This document shows positions 15,590-24,092 of a stretch of 64,000 nucleotides of DNA, in pieces. Below the pieces are notes generated by a model. It did no database searches. It saw only the letters and a program-made list of their open reading frames with translations, and was not told the DNA's origin. The DNA is taken from assembly GCF_003385185.1 (NCBI RefSeq), contig NZ_PQHZ01000006.1, positions 62,001 through 126,000 on the forward strand, read 5' to 3'. The translations under genes were made by a program, and so were the position numbers. This stretch comes from Amycolatopsis palatopharyngis. Its GTDB lineage: Bacteria; Actinomycetota; Actinomycetes; Mycobacteriales; Pseudonocardiaceae. Position 1 is the stretch's first letter; each line of letters starts with the position of its first letter.

Positions 15590-16897
15590 ATGACCCTGCC
15601 CTTTCCCCCGGTGCGCACGCCGCGCCGGGTCGCTGTCGTGTCCGTGCACACCTCGCCGCTGGAACAACCGGGCACCGGCGACGCGGGCGGCATGAATGTG
15701 TACATCAGCGAGACGGCCACCGAGATGGCGCGCAGAGGCATCAGTGTCGAGGTCTTCACCAGAGCCACCTCCTCGGACCAGCCGCCGGTCGCCGAACTCG
15801 CGCCCGGGGTGCTGGTCCGGCACATTCCCGCTGGGCCCTACCAGCCGCTGGGCCGCGACGAGCTGCCCGCGCAGCTGTGCGCCTTCACGTCGGGAGTGCT
15901 GCGTGCCGAGGCGTTCCACGAGCCCGGCTACTACGACGTGATCCACTCGCACTACTGGCTGTCCGGGCAGGTGGGCTGGCTGGCGCGGGATCGCTGGGGC
16001 GTGCCGCTCGTGCATACCGCGCACACGCTTGCCAAGGTCAAGAACGCCGCGCTCGCGGAGGGGGACGTTCCCGAGCCGAGGACGCGGGTGATCGGCGAGG
16101 AGCAGGTGGTGGCCGAGGCGGACAGGCTGGTCGCCAACACGCCCGTGGAGGCTCGTGAGCTGGTCGGTTTGTACGACGCCGACCCCACCGCCGTACGCAC
16201 GGTCTCGCCCGGGGTCGATCTGGAGCGGTTCACGCCCGGCTCACAGGTCTTCTCGCGCGCGGCGCTGGGACTGCCGCAGGATGCGGTGGTGCTGGCTTTC
16301 GCGGGCCGGATCCAGCCACTCAAGGCGCCGGACGTGCTGCTGCACGCGGCGGCGAACCTGTTGCGCAGGCAGCCCGAGCTGCGGGAGCGGCTGGTCGTGC
16401 TGATCGTCGGTGGCCCTTCGGGCAGTGGGATGGAGCAGCCGAGGGAGCTGCGCGAGCTGGCTGACTCGCTCGGCATCGCGGGCCAGACCCGGTTCCTGCC
16501 GCCGCAACCGGGCCAGGCGCTCGTGGACGTGTACCGCGCCGCGGACGTGGTAGCCGTACCGAGTTACAACGAGTCGTTCGGCCTGGTCGCACTGGAGGCG
16601 CAGGCGTGCGGCACACCCGTTGTGGCCGCCGAGGTCGGTGGGCTGCCGGTCGCGGTGTCGCACGGCGTTTCCGGCATGCTGGTGCCAGGTCACCGGGCGG
16701 AGGACTGGGCGAACGCGCTGGCCGCTGTCGCCCTGCGCCCCGGGCGGCGCGCGGAGCTCGGAGCCAACGCCGTCCGGCATGCGCGCAGGTTCTCCTGGGA
16801 GCGCACCACTGACGCGCTGGTGGCCACATACACCGAGGCGGCCACGGCGTTCCGCGACGCGGTGGCGCGCGCGTTGCAGGAGGAGGTAGCGGTGTGA
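15590..16897 (+). CDS. mshA: D-inositol-3-phosphate glycosyltransferase
   Basis: 435 residues, GT-B fold family GT4. It transfers GlcNAc from UDP-GlcNAc to 1L-myo-inositol 1-phosphate, the first step of mycothiol synthesis. N-terminal [21 protein letters not shown] (read as separate [17 protein letters not shown] core), [16 protein letters not shown], and the nucleotide-sugar motif [18 protein letters not shown] are diagnostic. SD GAGGAG before ATG. Stop overlaps the YbjN gene start (GTGA), the conserved mshA-ybjN pair of actinobacteria (Rv0486-Rv0487). Confidence 0.96.
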   Translation: MTLPFPPVRTPRRVAVVSVHTSPLEQPGTGDAGGMNVYISETATEMARRGISVEVFTRATSSDQPPVAELAPGVLVRHIPAGPYQPLGRDELPAQLCAFTSGVLRAEAFHEPGYYDVIHSHYWLSGQVGWLARDRWGVPLVHTAHTLAKVKNAALAEGDVPEPRTRVIGEEQVVAEADRLVANTPVEARELVGLYDADPTAVRTVSPGVDLERFTPGSQVFSRAALGLPQDAVVLAFAGRIQPLKAPDVLLHAAANLLRRQPELRERLVVLIVGGPSGSGMEQPRELRELADSLGIAGQTRFLPPQPGQALVDVYRAADVVAVPSYNESFGLVALEAQACGTPVVAAEVGGLPVAVSHGVSGMLVPGHRAEDWANALAAVALRPGRRAELGANAVRHARRFSWERTTDALVATYTEAATAFRDAVARALQEEVAV

Positions 16898-17199
16898 GCA
16901 AGCCAGAGCAGCCGGCGGCTGGGGCTGGGACTGAGGGTGCGAGCACCTTGCACGCGGAGCGGAGCGAGGCCGATGGTGGCGGTGTGAGCAAGCCAGAGCA
17001 ACCGGCGGCTGGGGCTGGAACTGAGGATGCGAGCACCTTGCACGCGGAGCGGAGCGAGGCCGATGGTGGCGGTGTGAGCAAGCCAGAGCAGCCGGCGGCT
17101 GGGGCTGGGACTGAGGGTGCGAGCACCTTGCACGCGGAGCGGAGCGAGGCCGATGGTGGCGGTGTGAGCAAGCCAGAGCAACCGGCGGCTGGGGCTGGG
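16894..17199 (+). repeat. 90-bp in-frame tandem repeat, 3.4 copies
   Basis: Copies start at 16894, 16984, 17074 and (36 bp) 17164, period exactly 90. Copies 1 and 3 look identical; copy 2 has a few changes (GAGGAT for GAGGGT, CAACCG for CAGCCG). Each copy includes GTGAGCAAGCC, duplicating the gene start. Confidence 0.95.
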
Positions 17200-17703
17200 G
17201 TCGACGAGCTGGTGCGGGTTGTGCTGGACGAGGCGGAGCTGAAGTACGAGCGCCGAGGTGCTGGGCGCTACTTCGTCACCTTGCCTGGCACGAAGAAGCT
17301 GCAGACCAACTGCTGGTTGATCGCCACCGAGCATGCTTTCGTCGTGGAGGCCTTCGTCTGCCGCAGGCCGGACGAGGCGCACGAGGACGTCTATCGCTAC
17401 CTCCTGCGACGCAACGCCAAGCTGTACGGCGTGCACTACACGATCGACCAGGTCGGCGACATCTATCTGGTCGGCAGGCTCGCCCTGGAGTCGGTGACGC
17501 GGGCCGAACTGGACCGGCTGCTCGGGCAGGTGCTGGAGGCCGCAGACGGCGACTTCAACACCCTGCTGGAGATCGGTTTCGCCGGCTCGATCAAGCGCGA
17601 GTGGGACTGGCGGGTCTCGCGCGGGGAGTCGCTGGCGAACCTGCAGGCGTTCAAGCACCTGATCGAGCCAGAGCACGGGCACACCCCGCTGACCGAATCG
17701 TGA
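16894..17703 (+). CDS. YbjN domain protein with N-terminal 30-residue tandem repeats
   Basis: 269 residues from the first GTG. Residues 1-~102 are 3.4 exact-period 30-residue repeats ([19 protein letters not shown]... units), predicted disordered. The conserved YbjN domain (Rv0487-like) starts near [18 protein letters not shown] at ~103 and ends with [17 protein letters not shown]; it resembles a type III secretion chaperone fold with unknown function. Each repeat begins with GTG preceded by GGTGGCGGT, so translation could in principle begin at 16894, 16984, 17074 or 17164; only 16894 has a good SD (GGAGGAGG in mshA). Coupled to mshA. Confidence 0.85.
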   Translation: MSKPEQPAAGAGTEGASTLHAERSEADGGGVSKPEQPAAGAGTEDASTLHAERSEADGGGVSKPEQPAAGAGTEGASTLHAERSEADGGGVSKPEQPAAGAGVDELVRVVLDEAELKYERRGAGRYFVTLPGTKKLQTNCWLIATEHAFVVEAFVCRRPDEAHEDVYRYLLRRNAKLYGVHYTIDQVGDIYLVGRLALESVTRAELDRLLGQVLEAADGDFNTLLEIGFAGSIKREWDWRVSRGESLANLQAFKHLIEPEHGHTPLTES

Positions 17704-17773
17704 TCGGACCAATGCAACGCCGCTGACCTGCGAGTCCGTCCTTCCGGCGCATACGACTGGAGGGAGCGGGCGA

Positions 17774-18685
17774 ATGAGATCACGATGGACGCGGGCGTGG
17801 GCGACGTTTCTGCTGTGCGGCGTGCTGGCAGTGCTGGTGTCGGGCTGTACCGGCGACGACGCGGGGTCGGCCACGAGCGGACAGGCGGGTGGTGAGTACG
17901 CCGGGCGAGCGCCGGCCGCCCCTGATGCGGCCGGCAGCGAGGCCGGGGTCGCGCCGCAGGAGATCCGGCCTGAGGACCAGGGCGCGAAGGCGACCGTGCC
18001 GCTGGGCCGGGTAGGTGGGCAGGACCGGCAGCTGGCCAGGAGTGCCCGGCTGGACATCGAGGCAGCGGACCTGGCGGACGCCGTAGCGCGAGCCCGGGAC
18101 ATCGCAGGTGAGGTGGGCGGCTATACCGGGCAGGAGCGCAGCGACCTGCACTCGGCCACGGTCGAGGTCGTCGTCCCCAGCGATGAGTTGGACGCGACGC
18201 TGAACCGGCTCTCCGCGCTCGGTGAGGTGGTGGCGCGCGAGCAGCATGCGCGGGACGTCACCGAACAGGTTGTCGACGTGCGGTCCAGGGTGCAGACGCA
18301 ACAGGCCAGCGTGGCGCGCGTGCGGGAACTGCTGGATCGGGCGAACTCGATCAGCGAGATCACCTCGGTGGAGGCGGAGCTGACCAGCAGAGAAGCGGAG
18401 CTCGAGTCGCTGAAGTCGCGTCAGGAAGCGTTGGCGGGAAGCGTCGCGATGTCCACCGTCACGGTGAGCATCCGGCCGGCGGCCGCTCCCGTCGCGGCGG
18501 ACTCCGGCACCGGCATCCTCGGTGGCCTCGCCGCCGGCTGGCAGGCGTTTCTCGACGTCGGTGCCGGGACGCTGACCGTGCTGGCGGCGATGCTGCCGTT
18601 CTTGGTGCTGCTGGGGTTGCCGGTGGCGCTGCTCGTCTGGTGGCTGCTGCGCAGACGGCGGACGGTCGCCGCGCTCCAGAAATGA
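17774..18685 (+). CDS. DUF4349 membrane-anchored lipoprotein
   Basis: 303 residues. Signal peptide with lipobox LVSGC (Cys ~25); a low-complexity linker; the DUF4349 domain (~85-230) with LARSARLDIEAADL, GGYTGQERSDL and a coiled-coil stretch (TQQASVARVRELLDRANSI, VEAELTSREAELESLKSRQ); a C-terminal membrane segment (~255-285) and a basic tail RRRR. Such proteins span the membrane with a periplasmic coiled coil; function unknown. Possibly expressed with mshA-ybjN but 70 bases separate them. Confidence 0.85.
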   Translation: MRSRWTRAWATFLLCGVLAVLVSGCTGDDAGSATSGQAGGEYAGRAPAAPDAAGSEAGVAPQEIRPEDQGAKATVPLGRVGGQDRQLARSARLDIEAADLADAVARARDIAGEVGGYTGQERSDLHSATVEVVVPSDELDATLNRLSALGEVVAREQHARDVTEQVVDVRSRVQTQQASVARVRELLDRANSISEITSVEAELTSREAELESLKSRQEALAGSVAMSTVTVSIRPAAAPVAADSGTGILGGLAAGWQAFLDVGAGTLTVLAAMLPFLVLLGLPVALLVWWLLRRRRTVAALQK

Positions 18686-18704
18686 CCCCCGCGCGGGGAG
18701 CGGA

Positions 18705-18742
18705 GCGGCTCGAGGGAGGGGGGAGTCGCGAACTCGAGCCGC
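18705..18742 (+). terminator. Hairpin after the DUF4349 gene
   Basis: 10-bp perfect stem GCGGCTCGAG with 18-base loop, no U-tract, 20 bases after the stop. Confidence 0.45.
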
Positions 18743-18957
18743 CCCGCTGACGTTCCCGCCGCGATGGACCCGGTGACGAGGGGGATGCCAACGGGGCCGG
18801 CGGGCGCAGCTCGGCAGGGGGGAGACGAGCTGCGTCTGTAGTCCGCACGGCTGGGGAGTGCGTGGTTTCCAGCCGAGCGGGACGTTAGCCAACTTGGCAG
18901 AACCGGGACCGTAATCACAAGACTACTGGTTACTCCATTCGAGTGAACTTGTGTTCG

Positions 18958-18983
18958 CACGTTAACGGAACGCAACTAACGTG
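18958..18983. promoter_or_regulatory. Inverted repeat upstream of gpmA
   Basis: CACGTTA, 12 bases, TAACGTG. Unassigned candidate operator in the AT-richer part of the long gpmA leader region. Confidence 0.35.
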
Positions 18984-19131
18984 ACGTGATCGAGATCTTA
19001 TTGGCGCTGTGCCGGACGTTGGAGTGATTAACTACTGCCTAGTCAACAAACTGTGGGTAGGTTCTCATTCTTTTCCGTGACAGGTCTTAACCCGCTGTTC
19101 CGGCCGGTCTCGGCTCTGGCAGGCTTGCCAT

Positions 19132-19872
19132 ATGGCCGAACTAGGGACACTCGTACTGCTGCGCCACGGGCAGAGCACGTGGAATGCGGAAAACCTGTTC
19201 ACCGGCTGGGTCGACGTTCCGCTTTCGGAGCTCGGCGAGTCCGAGGCCCGAAGGGGCGGCGAACTGCTCGCGGAGTCCGGGCTGCTGCCCGACGTGGCGC
19301 ACACCTCCCTGCTGCGCCGCGCGATCTCCACCGCCAACCTCGCGCTCGACGTCGCCGATCGGCACTGGATCGAGGTGCGCCGGGACTGGCGGCTCAACGA
19401 GCGGCACTACGGCGCGCTCCAGGGCAAGAACAAGAAGCAGACGCTGGAGGAGTTCGGCGAGGAGCAGTTCATGCTCTGGCGCCGCTCCTACGACACCCCG
19501 CCGCCGCTGATCGAGCCAGGTAGCGAGTTCAGTCAGGACACCGACGTGCGTTACGCGGACGAGGCGCCGCTGACCGAGTGCCTCAAGGACGTGGTCGCCA
19601 GGATGCTGCCCTACTGGGAGTCGGCGATCGTGCCGGACCTGCGGGCTGGGCGCAACGTCCTGGTCGCCGCGCACGGCAACTCGCTGCGTGCGCTGGTGAA
19701 GCACCTCGACGGGATCTCCGACGACGGCATCGCCGGGCTGAATATCCCAACCGGCATCCCGCTGCGCTACGACCTCGGTGCGGACCTGAAGCCGCTCAAC
19801 CCGGGCGGTACGTACCTCGACCCGGACGCGGCCGCCGAGGCCGCCGCTGCCGTGGCGAAGCAGGGCCGCTAA
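19132..19872 (+). CDS. gpmA: 2,3-bisphosphoglycerate-dependent phosphoglycerate mutase
   Basis: 246 residues; interconverts 3- and 2-phosphoglycerate in glycolysis/gluconeogenesis. Phosphohistidine motif [10 protein letters not shown] with His12, [19 protein letters not shown] (catalytic Glu region) and the second His in [10 protein letters not shown]. Full family length. ATG 19132 lies six bases after CAGGCT, so it may be leaderless. Position before senX3-regX3 matches Rv0489. Confidence 0.95.
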   Translation: MAELGTLVLLRHGQSTWNAENLFTGWVDVPLSELGESEARRGGELLAESGLLPDVAHTSLLRRAISTANLALDVADRHWIEVRRDWRLNERHYGALQGKNKKQTLEEFGEEQFMLWRRSYDTPPPLIEPGSEFSQDTDVRYADEAPLTECLKDVVARMLPYWESAIVPDLRAGRNVLVAAHGNSLRALVKHLDGISDDGIAGLNIPTGIPLRYDLGADLKPLNPGGTYLDPDAAAEAAAAVAKQGR

Positions 19873-19947
19873 ATCCGTTGGCCCGTCGTGGGCGGCCCGG
19901 CTAGGGTCGCCCACGACGCCCGCCGATCGGCGAAGGAGGTGAGAGCA

Positions 19948-19995
19948 GTGCAGTTGCCAGAGTTCACGTGCTCCCGCCTCGGGCGGATCCACTAG
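19948..19995 (+). CDS. 15-codon small ORF with a perfect Shine-Dalgarno sequence
   Basis: GTG 19948 to TAG 19995 encodes VQLPEFTCSRLGRIH. The ribosome site AAGGAGGTGA (19933-19942) is a full anti-SD match with 8-nt spacing from GGAGG, far better than most genes here. It ends 53 bases before the acetyltransferase start. It could be a leader peptide that controls that gene; no match to a known leader was recognised. Confidence 0.4.
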   Translation: MQLPEFTCSRLGRIH

Positions 19996-20048
19996 GGCGT
20001 CCCCCACGACCCGGCCGGGAGTGCGCAGCCTTCCGGAAGGATCTATCT

Positions 20049-20963
20049 GTGACCGATCTGGTCGTACGCCCGCTGCGTGCGGGCGAGCAGCACCTCTTCC
20101 ATGCTCTTCCCGAAGCCGCCCGAGTCGGCTTTCCCTTGCCTGGCAAAGACTTCGACACGCTCTTCGCGAAGGGCGAGTATCGTCCCGAGTGGACCTGGAT
20201 CGCGTTGCGCGGCGAGCGGGTCGTGGCCCGCGCTGCCTGGTGGGCGGGCCCTGACGACGCCGAGCCGATAGCGCTGGACTGGTTCGACTTCGGCCACGAC
20301 GTCGAGGCGGGTGTAGCCCTGCTGCGCTCGGCGCCGATCCGCGCGGAGTACTGCCTGGCGCTGCCGACCGGCTGGCAACGGGATCCGGCGCGCGCCGAGG
20401 CCACCCGCGCCCGCATCGCCGTGGCCGAGCAGGCCGGGATGCGCAGGCTGGTCGATCGCCTGAGCTACACCTGGACTCCTGACCGTCCACTGCAGCTCCG
20501 GCCGGGGCGGCTGCGCTTCCGGCCCGAACCCGACGACGACGTGATCTTCGACGTCCTGTGCCGGATACACACCGCCACCCTCGACGTCCACGCACTACTG
20601 GACATCGACCGTGGCGGGCTCGACGCCGCGGCGGAGTCGGAACTGGCGTTCCTGCGCTGGATGCCCTCGCCTCGGCAGTGGTGGCTGCTCGCGCACACTC
20701 CCGATGGCGAGTTGGTGGGAATCACCGCGCCGGGCCGCAACCACTCGGGCGCGGTCGTCGGGATCATCGGCGTCGTGCCGGAGCAGCGGGGCCACGGATA
20801 CGCCTACGACCTGCTGGTGGAGTGCACGCACCGGCTGGTCGAGGCGGGAGAGACGCGAATCGGGGCAGCCACCGACGTGACCAACACCCCGATGTCCGCC
20901 ACCTTCGCCAGAGCCGGCTACCCGATCACCCAGGAACGGACGTACCTGCACCACCCGGCGTGA
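20049..20963 (+). CDS. GNAT family N-acetyltransferase
   Basis: 304 residues. An N-terminal half of uncertain fold (VTDLVVRPLRAGEQHLFHAL) and a C-terminal GNAT domain: VVGIIGVVPEQRGHGYAYDLL contains the acetyl-CoA pyrophosphate loop QRGHGY, then ATDVTNTPMSATFARAGY. Two-domain layout suggests a degenerate first GNAT repeat. Substrate unknown. GTG 20049 has GGAAGGA upstream; a longer frame from 19968 would cover the small ORF region and lacks an SD. Followed seven bases later by repeat cluster B. Confidence 0.82.
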   Translation: MTDLVVRPLRAGEQHLFHALPEAARVGFPLPGKDFDTLFAKGEYRPEWTWIALRGERVVARAAWWAGPDDAEPIALDWFDFGHDVEAGVALLRSAPIRAEYCLALPTGWQRDPARAEATRARIAVAEQAGMRRLVDRLSYTWTPDRPLQLRPGRLRFRPEPDDDVIFDVLCRIHTATLDVHALLDIDRGGLDAAAESELAFLRWMPSPRQWWLLAHTPDGELVGITAPGRNHSGAVVGIIGVVPEQRGHGYAYDLLVECTHRLVEAGETRIGAATDVTNTPMSATFARAGYPITQERTYLHHPA

Positions 20964-20969
20964 GAAGTT

Positions 20970-21048
20970 CCCCAATGTGGCGTTCGGGAACTTGAACGTC
21001 CCCAATGCCACATTGGGGAACTCCAACGTCCCGAATGCCACATTGGGG
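20970..21048. repeat. CCCCAATG-type palindrome array, cluster B (3 units)
   Basis: Units start at 20970 (CCCCAATGTGGCGTTCGGG), 21000 (CCCCAATGCCACATTGGGG) and 21030 (CCCGAATGCCACATTGGGG), exact 30-bp period, between the acetyltransferase and senX3. Confidence 0.88.
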
Positions 21049-21225
21049 AACTTCCATCCCCCGGCGATGGGCTACCCGATCGAATGAAGCGAATTTTGGG
21101 GAAGATCGACGCAGAGCGACAATTGCATGAACAGACACCGACTTGCGGGCAAATATGTAGCCCGTAGGTGTCACGACCGTCACGAGAACGCGGCCAGGAC
21201 TAGGCCAGAGGGCTACCACCGCGCT

Positions 21226-21231
21226 TACGAT
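21226..21231 (+). promoter_or_regulatory. -10 box of leaderless senX3
   Basis: TACGAT six bases before GTG 21238. A GTCACGA direct repeat at 21170-21176 and 21179-21185 lies upstream, in the region where RegX3 would be expected to bind, but its 9-bp spacing is not the usual 11. Confidence 0.5.
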
Positions 21232-21237
21232 TCCCCC

Positions 21238-22500
21238 GTGACCGCGCCTGCATCGATCGCACTGACCATCGGCGCTCTGGTGGTGGGCGTTGGCGGTGTC
21301 CTCATCGGATACCTCATCGCCAGGGTCCGCCGAGCCGACGCCGAGCGTGGGCCGACGGGACCGACCGCCGCCGAGCTGCTGCGCCGGCTGATCGGCTCCT
21401 CGCACAATGGCATCGTCGTGCTGAACCAGTTCGGCGACATGGTGCTGCACAACCCGAGGGCCGTCGCGCTCGGCCTCGTCCGGGACAACCAGGCCGACCC
21501 CAGGGCGCGTAAGGCCGCCGAGCACGTCGTGGAGAACGGCGACCCGCTGGAGATCGACCTCTCGCCGCTGGAGGTGCGCGGCAGACAGCCCGAGGCGGTA
21601 CTGGCCGAAGTCCGTCCGCTCGGCGACGGATTCACCGTGGTCGAAGCCGTCGACCACTCCGAGGCCGTCCGCCTGGAAGCGACGCGGCGCGACTTCGTCG
21701 CCAACGTCAGCCACGAGCTCAAGACCCCGGTGGGCGCGATCGCCCTGCTCACCGAGGCCGTGCTGGATGCCGCAGAGGACACCGAGGAGGTTCGCCGCTT
21801 CGGCGCCAAGATCCTTCGGGAATCGACCCGCCTCGGCACCCTGGTCACCGAGCTCATCGCGCTGTCCCGGCTGCAGGGCGCCGAACGGCTGCCGGACCTC
21901 AACGTCGTGGAGGTTGACGCAGTCGTCCGGGAATCGCTCGGGCGCACGAAGCTCTCCGCCGAGTCCGCCGAGATCACCGTCACCACCGACGCACCCAGCG
22001 GACTACTGGTGGAGGGGGACCGCACCCTGCTGGTCACCGCGCTGTCCAACCTCCTCGAGAACGCCGTGGCCTACTCCCCGCCGGGAAATCCGGTGTCGAT
22101 CAGCAGGCGGCTGGTGGACGACGGCGTGGAGATCGCCGTGACCGATCGGGGGATCGGGATCGCGGAGGAGGAGCAGCAGCGCGTCTTCGAGCGGTTCTAT
22201 CGGGTGGACAAGGCCCGATCCAGGGCCACCGGGGGCACCGGGCTCGGGCTGGCCATCGTCAAACACGTGGCCGCCAACCACGGCGGCGAGGTGCGGCTGT
22301 GGAGCAGTCCGGGGACCGGCTCCACCTTCACCTTGCGCATCCCCGCACACCTCGGCGGCGACCCCGCCGACGCCGAGCCGGGGCGACCCGGCTCGGGCAG
22401 GACCAACCCGGCCGCCGCTCAGAACGACACGTCGTCCGAGCGGCCGACGCGGCTGGCTGTGACCGGAACCGACAGGACCGACCATGGAGGAACAGCGTGA
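21238..22500 (+). CDS. senX3: Phosphate-sensing histidine kinase SenX3
   Basis: 420 residues. One N-terminal membrane segment (~5-30, IALTIGALVVGVGGVLIGYL), a PAS-like domain (~45-140), the HisKA box ANVSHELKTPVGAIA with phospho-acceptor His159, and HATPase motifs NLLENAVAYSPPG, DRGIGI and GTGLGLAIVKH. With RegX3 it controls phosphate-starvation and other responses in actinobacteria. GTG 21238 starts just before the membrane helix; the longer frame from 21127 lacks signals. The C-terminal ~45 residues are low complexity. Overlaps regX3 (GTGA). Confidence 0.94.
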   Translation: MTAPASIALTIGALVVGVGGVLIGYLIARVRRADAERGPTGPTAAELLRRLIGSSHNGIVVLNQFGDMVLHNPRAVALGLVRDNQADPRARKAAEHVVENGDPLEIDLSPLEVRGRQPEAVLAEVRPLGDGFTVVEAVDHSEAVRLEATRRDFVANVSHELKTPVGAIALLTEAVLDAAEDTEEVRRFGAKILRESTRLGTLVTELIALSRLQGAERLPDLNVVEVDAVVRESLGRTKLSAESAEITVTTDAPSGLLVEGDRTLLVTALSNLLENAVAYSPPGNPVSISRRLVDDGVEIAVTDRGIGIAEEEQQRVFERFYRVDKARSRATGGTGLGLAIVKHVAANHGGEVRLWSSPGTGSTFTLRIPAHLGGDPADAEPGRPGSGRTNPAAAQNDTSSERPTRLAVTGTDRTDHGGTA

Positions 22501-23186
22501 CCAGAGTGCTCATCGTGGAGGACGAGGAGTCCTTCGCCGACCCGCTGGCCTTCCTGCTACGCAAAGAGGGTTTCACGGCAGCCGTGGCCACCACCGGCCA
22601 GCAGGCCCTGGAGGAGTACGACCGCAACGGCGCCGACATCGTGCTGCTGGACTTGATGCTGCCCGGAATGAGTGGCACCGACGTGTGCAAGCAGCTCCGG
22701 CAGCGGTCCGCGGTGCCGGTGATCATGGTGACCGCTCGCGACAGCGAGATCGACAAGGTCGTAGGCCTCGAACTGGGCGCCGATGACTACGTCACCAAGC
22801 CGTACTCGGCCAGGGAACTGATCGCCAGGGTGCGCGCGGTACTGCGCCGCGGCGGCGAGCCGGGAACCGAGGGCGAACTCACGCCGCTGGTCCTGGCCGC
22901 GGGTCCGGTGCGGATGGACGTCGAGCGGCATGTGGTGACCGTCGATGGCGAGGACGTCTCGCTGCCGCTCAAGGAGTTCGACCTGCTGGAGTACCTGCTG
23001 CGTAACGTCGGCCGGGTGCTGACCAGGGGGCAGCTGATCGACCGGGTGTGGGGCGCGGACTACGTCGGCGACACCAAGACGCTGGACGTGCACGTGAAGC
23101 GGCTGCGTTCGAAGATCGAGCCGGATCCGGGGTCCCCGCGGCACCTCGTCACGGTGCGCGGTCTCGGCTACAAGTTCGAAACCTGA
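22497..23186 (+). CDS. regX3: Response regulator RegX3
   Basis: 229 residues, OmpR/PhoB type. Receiver with acidic pair ED (8-9), phospho-Asp52 in VLLDLMLPG, MVTARD and KPYSARELIARV; winged-helix DNA-binding domain ~135-229 with LPLKEFDLLEYLL, LIDRVWG and LDVHVKRLRSKIE. GTG start coupled to senX3, SD GGAGG. Its last 19 bases overlap the 3' end of the convergent membrane-protein gene. Confidence 0.96.
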   Translation: MTRVLIVEDEESFADPLAFLLRKEGFTAAVATTGQQALEEYDRNGADIVLLDLMLPGMSGTDVCKQLRQRSAVPVIMVTARDSEIDKVVGLELGADDYVTKPYSARELIARVRAVLRRGGEPGTEGELTPLVLAAGPVRMDVERHVVTVDGEDVSLPLKEFDLLEYLLRNVGRVLTRGQLIDRVWGADYVGDTKTLDVHVKRLRSKIEPDPGSPRHLVTVRGLGYKFET

Positions 23187-23989
23187 TCCGACCGCACCCC
23201 GGACGCCGTCTGACCCTGGTAGCTCAGGGTGAGGCGGCCGTCCTGGTGGCGGAGGATGGACAGCGAACGGAACGCGGCGGCCAGCATCAGCAGCACGCCG
23301 AAGTTCTCGCCCAGCTCCTCCGCGTGGTAGGTCAGCACGTACAGCGGGCCGCTCTCGCCGGAGGCGATCAGCACGCCCTGCAGCGCTTCCATGCCCATGG
23401 CCGAGGCGAGCAGCAGCCCGCATCCGCCGATCAGGCACCAGCGCGCCATCCCGCCCAGCCTGCGGGCGAGTACCAGCACCGCGGCCAGTACGGCAGCGCC
23501 GGCCAGTAGGCCGGGCAGCAGCCAGTAGAACGGGAAACCGTCGAAGGTGACCAGGTCCTTGCCGATCCGGTCCAGGCGTTCGTGCAGCGCGGTGTGGTCG
23601 TCGAGCGACAGCGCGCCCAACACACCCGCACCGACGAACCAGGTCCACGCGCCGCGAACACCCGACGCACGCCCCGTAAGACCGACGACGACGTAGAGCA
23701 ACGCGCCCAGCACCAGTAGGCCGGTGCTCCACCAGGTCGGGAGATTCCCCTCCTCGAAGACGTCGAGGTACACCTGGATCTCGCCGCGATCGTTGGTCAG
23801 CGGATGGTCGATCAGCGCGGGTACGGCCATACTCGCCACGCTGAGTACGACACTGACCCCGAACAGCACCCAGCCGAGCGTGCGCAGCCGCACCGGCTCG
23901 CCTTCGGCGGATCGCGCTGTGGCCAGCGTCATGTCCCGTTCCGTCTCGGTCGTCATAGTCGTCTCCACCTCCACGACGAGATCGGACAC
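23168..23989 (-). CDS. Polytopic membrane protein of unknown function
   Basis: 273 residues with about six membrane segments (first WVLFGVSVVLSVASMAVPAL; then LLVLGALLYVVVGLTG, WFVGAGVLGALSLDD, YWLLPGLLAGAAVLAAVLVL, WCLIGGCGLLLASAMG, FGVLLMLAAAF). Acid/His groups at membrane borders, LDDHTALHERL and YHAEELGENFG, look conserved in type and could bind a metal or proton, but I do not recognise the family. The start may be internal (ATG at residue 12 or 20). Overlaps regX3 tail to tail by 19 bases. Confidence 0.65.
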   Translation of the reverse strand: MSDLVVEVETTMTTETERDMTLATARSAEGEPVRLRTLGWVLFGVSVVLSVASMAVPALIDHPLTNDRGEIQVYLDVFEEGNLPTWWSTGLLVLGALLYVVVGLTGRASGVRGAWTWFVGAGVLGALSLDDHTALHERLDRIGKDLVTFDGFPFYWLLPGLLAGAAVLAAVLVLARRLGGMARWCLIGGCGLLLASAMGMEALQGVLIASGESGPLYVLTYHAEELGENFGVLLMLAAAFRSLSILRHQDGRLTLSYQGQTASGVRSDQVSNL

Positions 23990-24078
23990 GTTAGCCCGGG
24001 TCGGGAATTAAAACGGACATTGGGTGCCAATTTCCGTCGTGGTGTCCGGTTGGCCACCGGCCACACCGGGAGGCCGGG

Positions 24079-24084
24079 TACCGT
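24079..24084 (+). promoter_or_regulatory. -10 box of leaderless ppx
   Basis: TACCGT 8 bases before GTG 24093. Confidence 0.5.
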
Positions 24085-24092
24085 TGCCGTTC

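Larger units (their letters stand above)
18686..19131. other. 446-bp intergenic region before gpmA
   Basis: No gene seen. It holds a CCCCGCGCGGGG palindrome (18687-18698), a 10-bp stem GCGGCTCGAG/CTCGAGCCGC with an 18-base loop (18705-18742), an AT-richer stretch 18900-19080, and an inverted repeat CACGTTA-N12-TAACGTG (18958-18983). Confidence 0.6.

Noticed and set aside
21170-21185. RegX3/Pho box upstream of senX3
   Set aside because: Only a GTCACGA direct repeat with 9-bp spacing is seen; Pho boxes normally have 11-bp GTTCACC-like repeats. Kept as a comment only.
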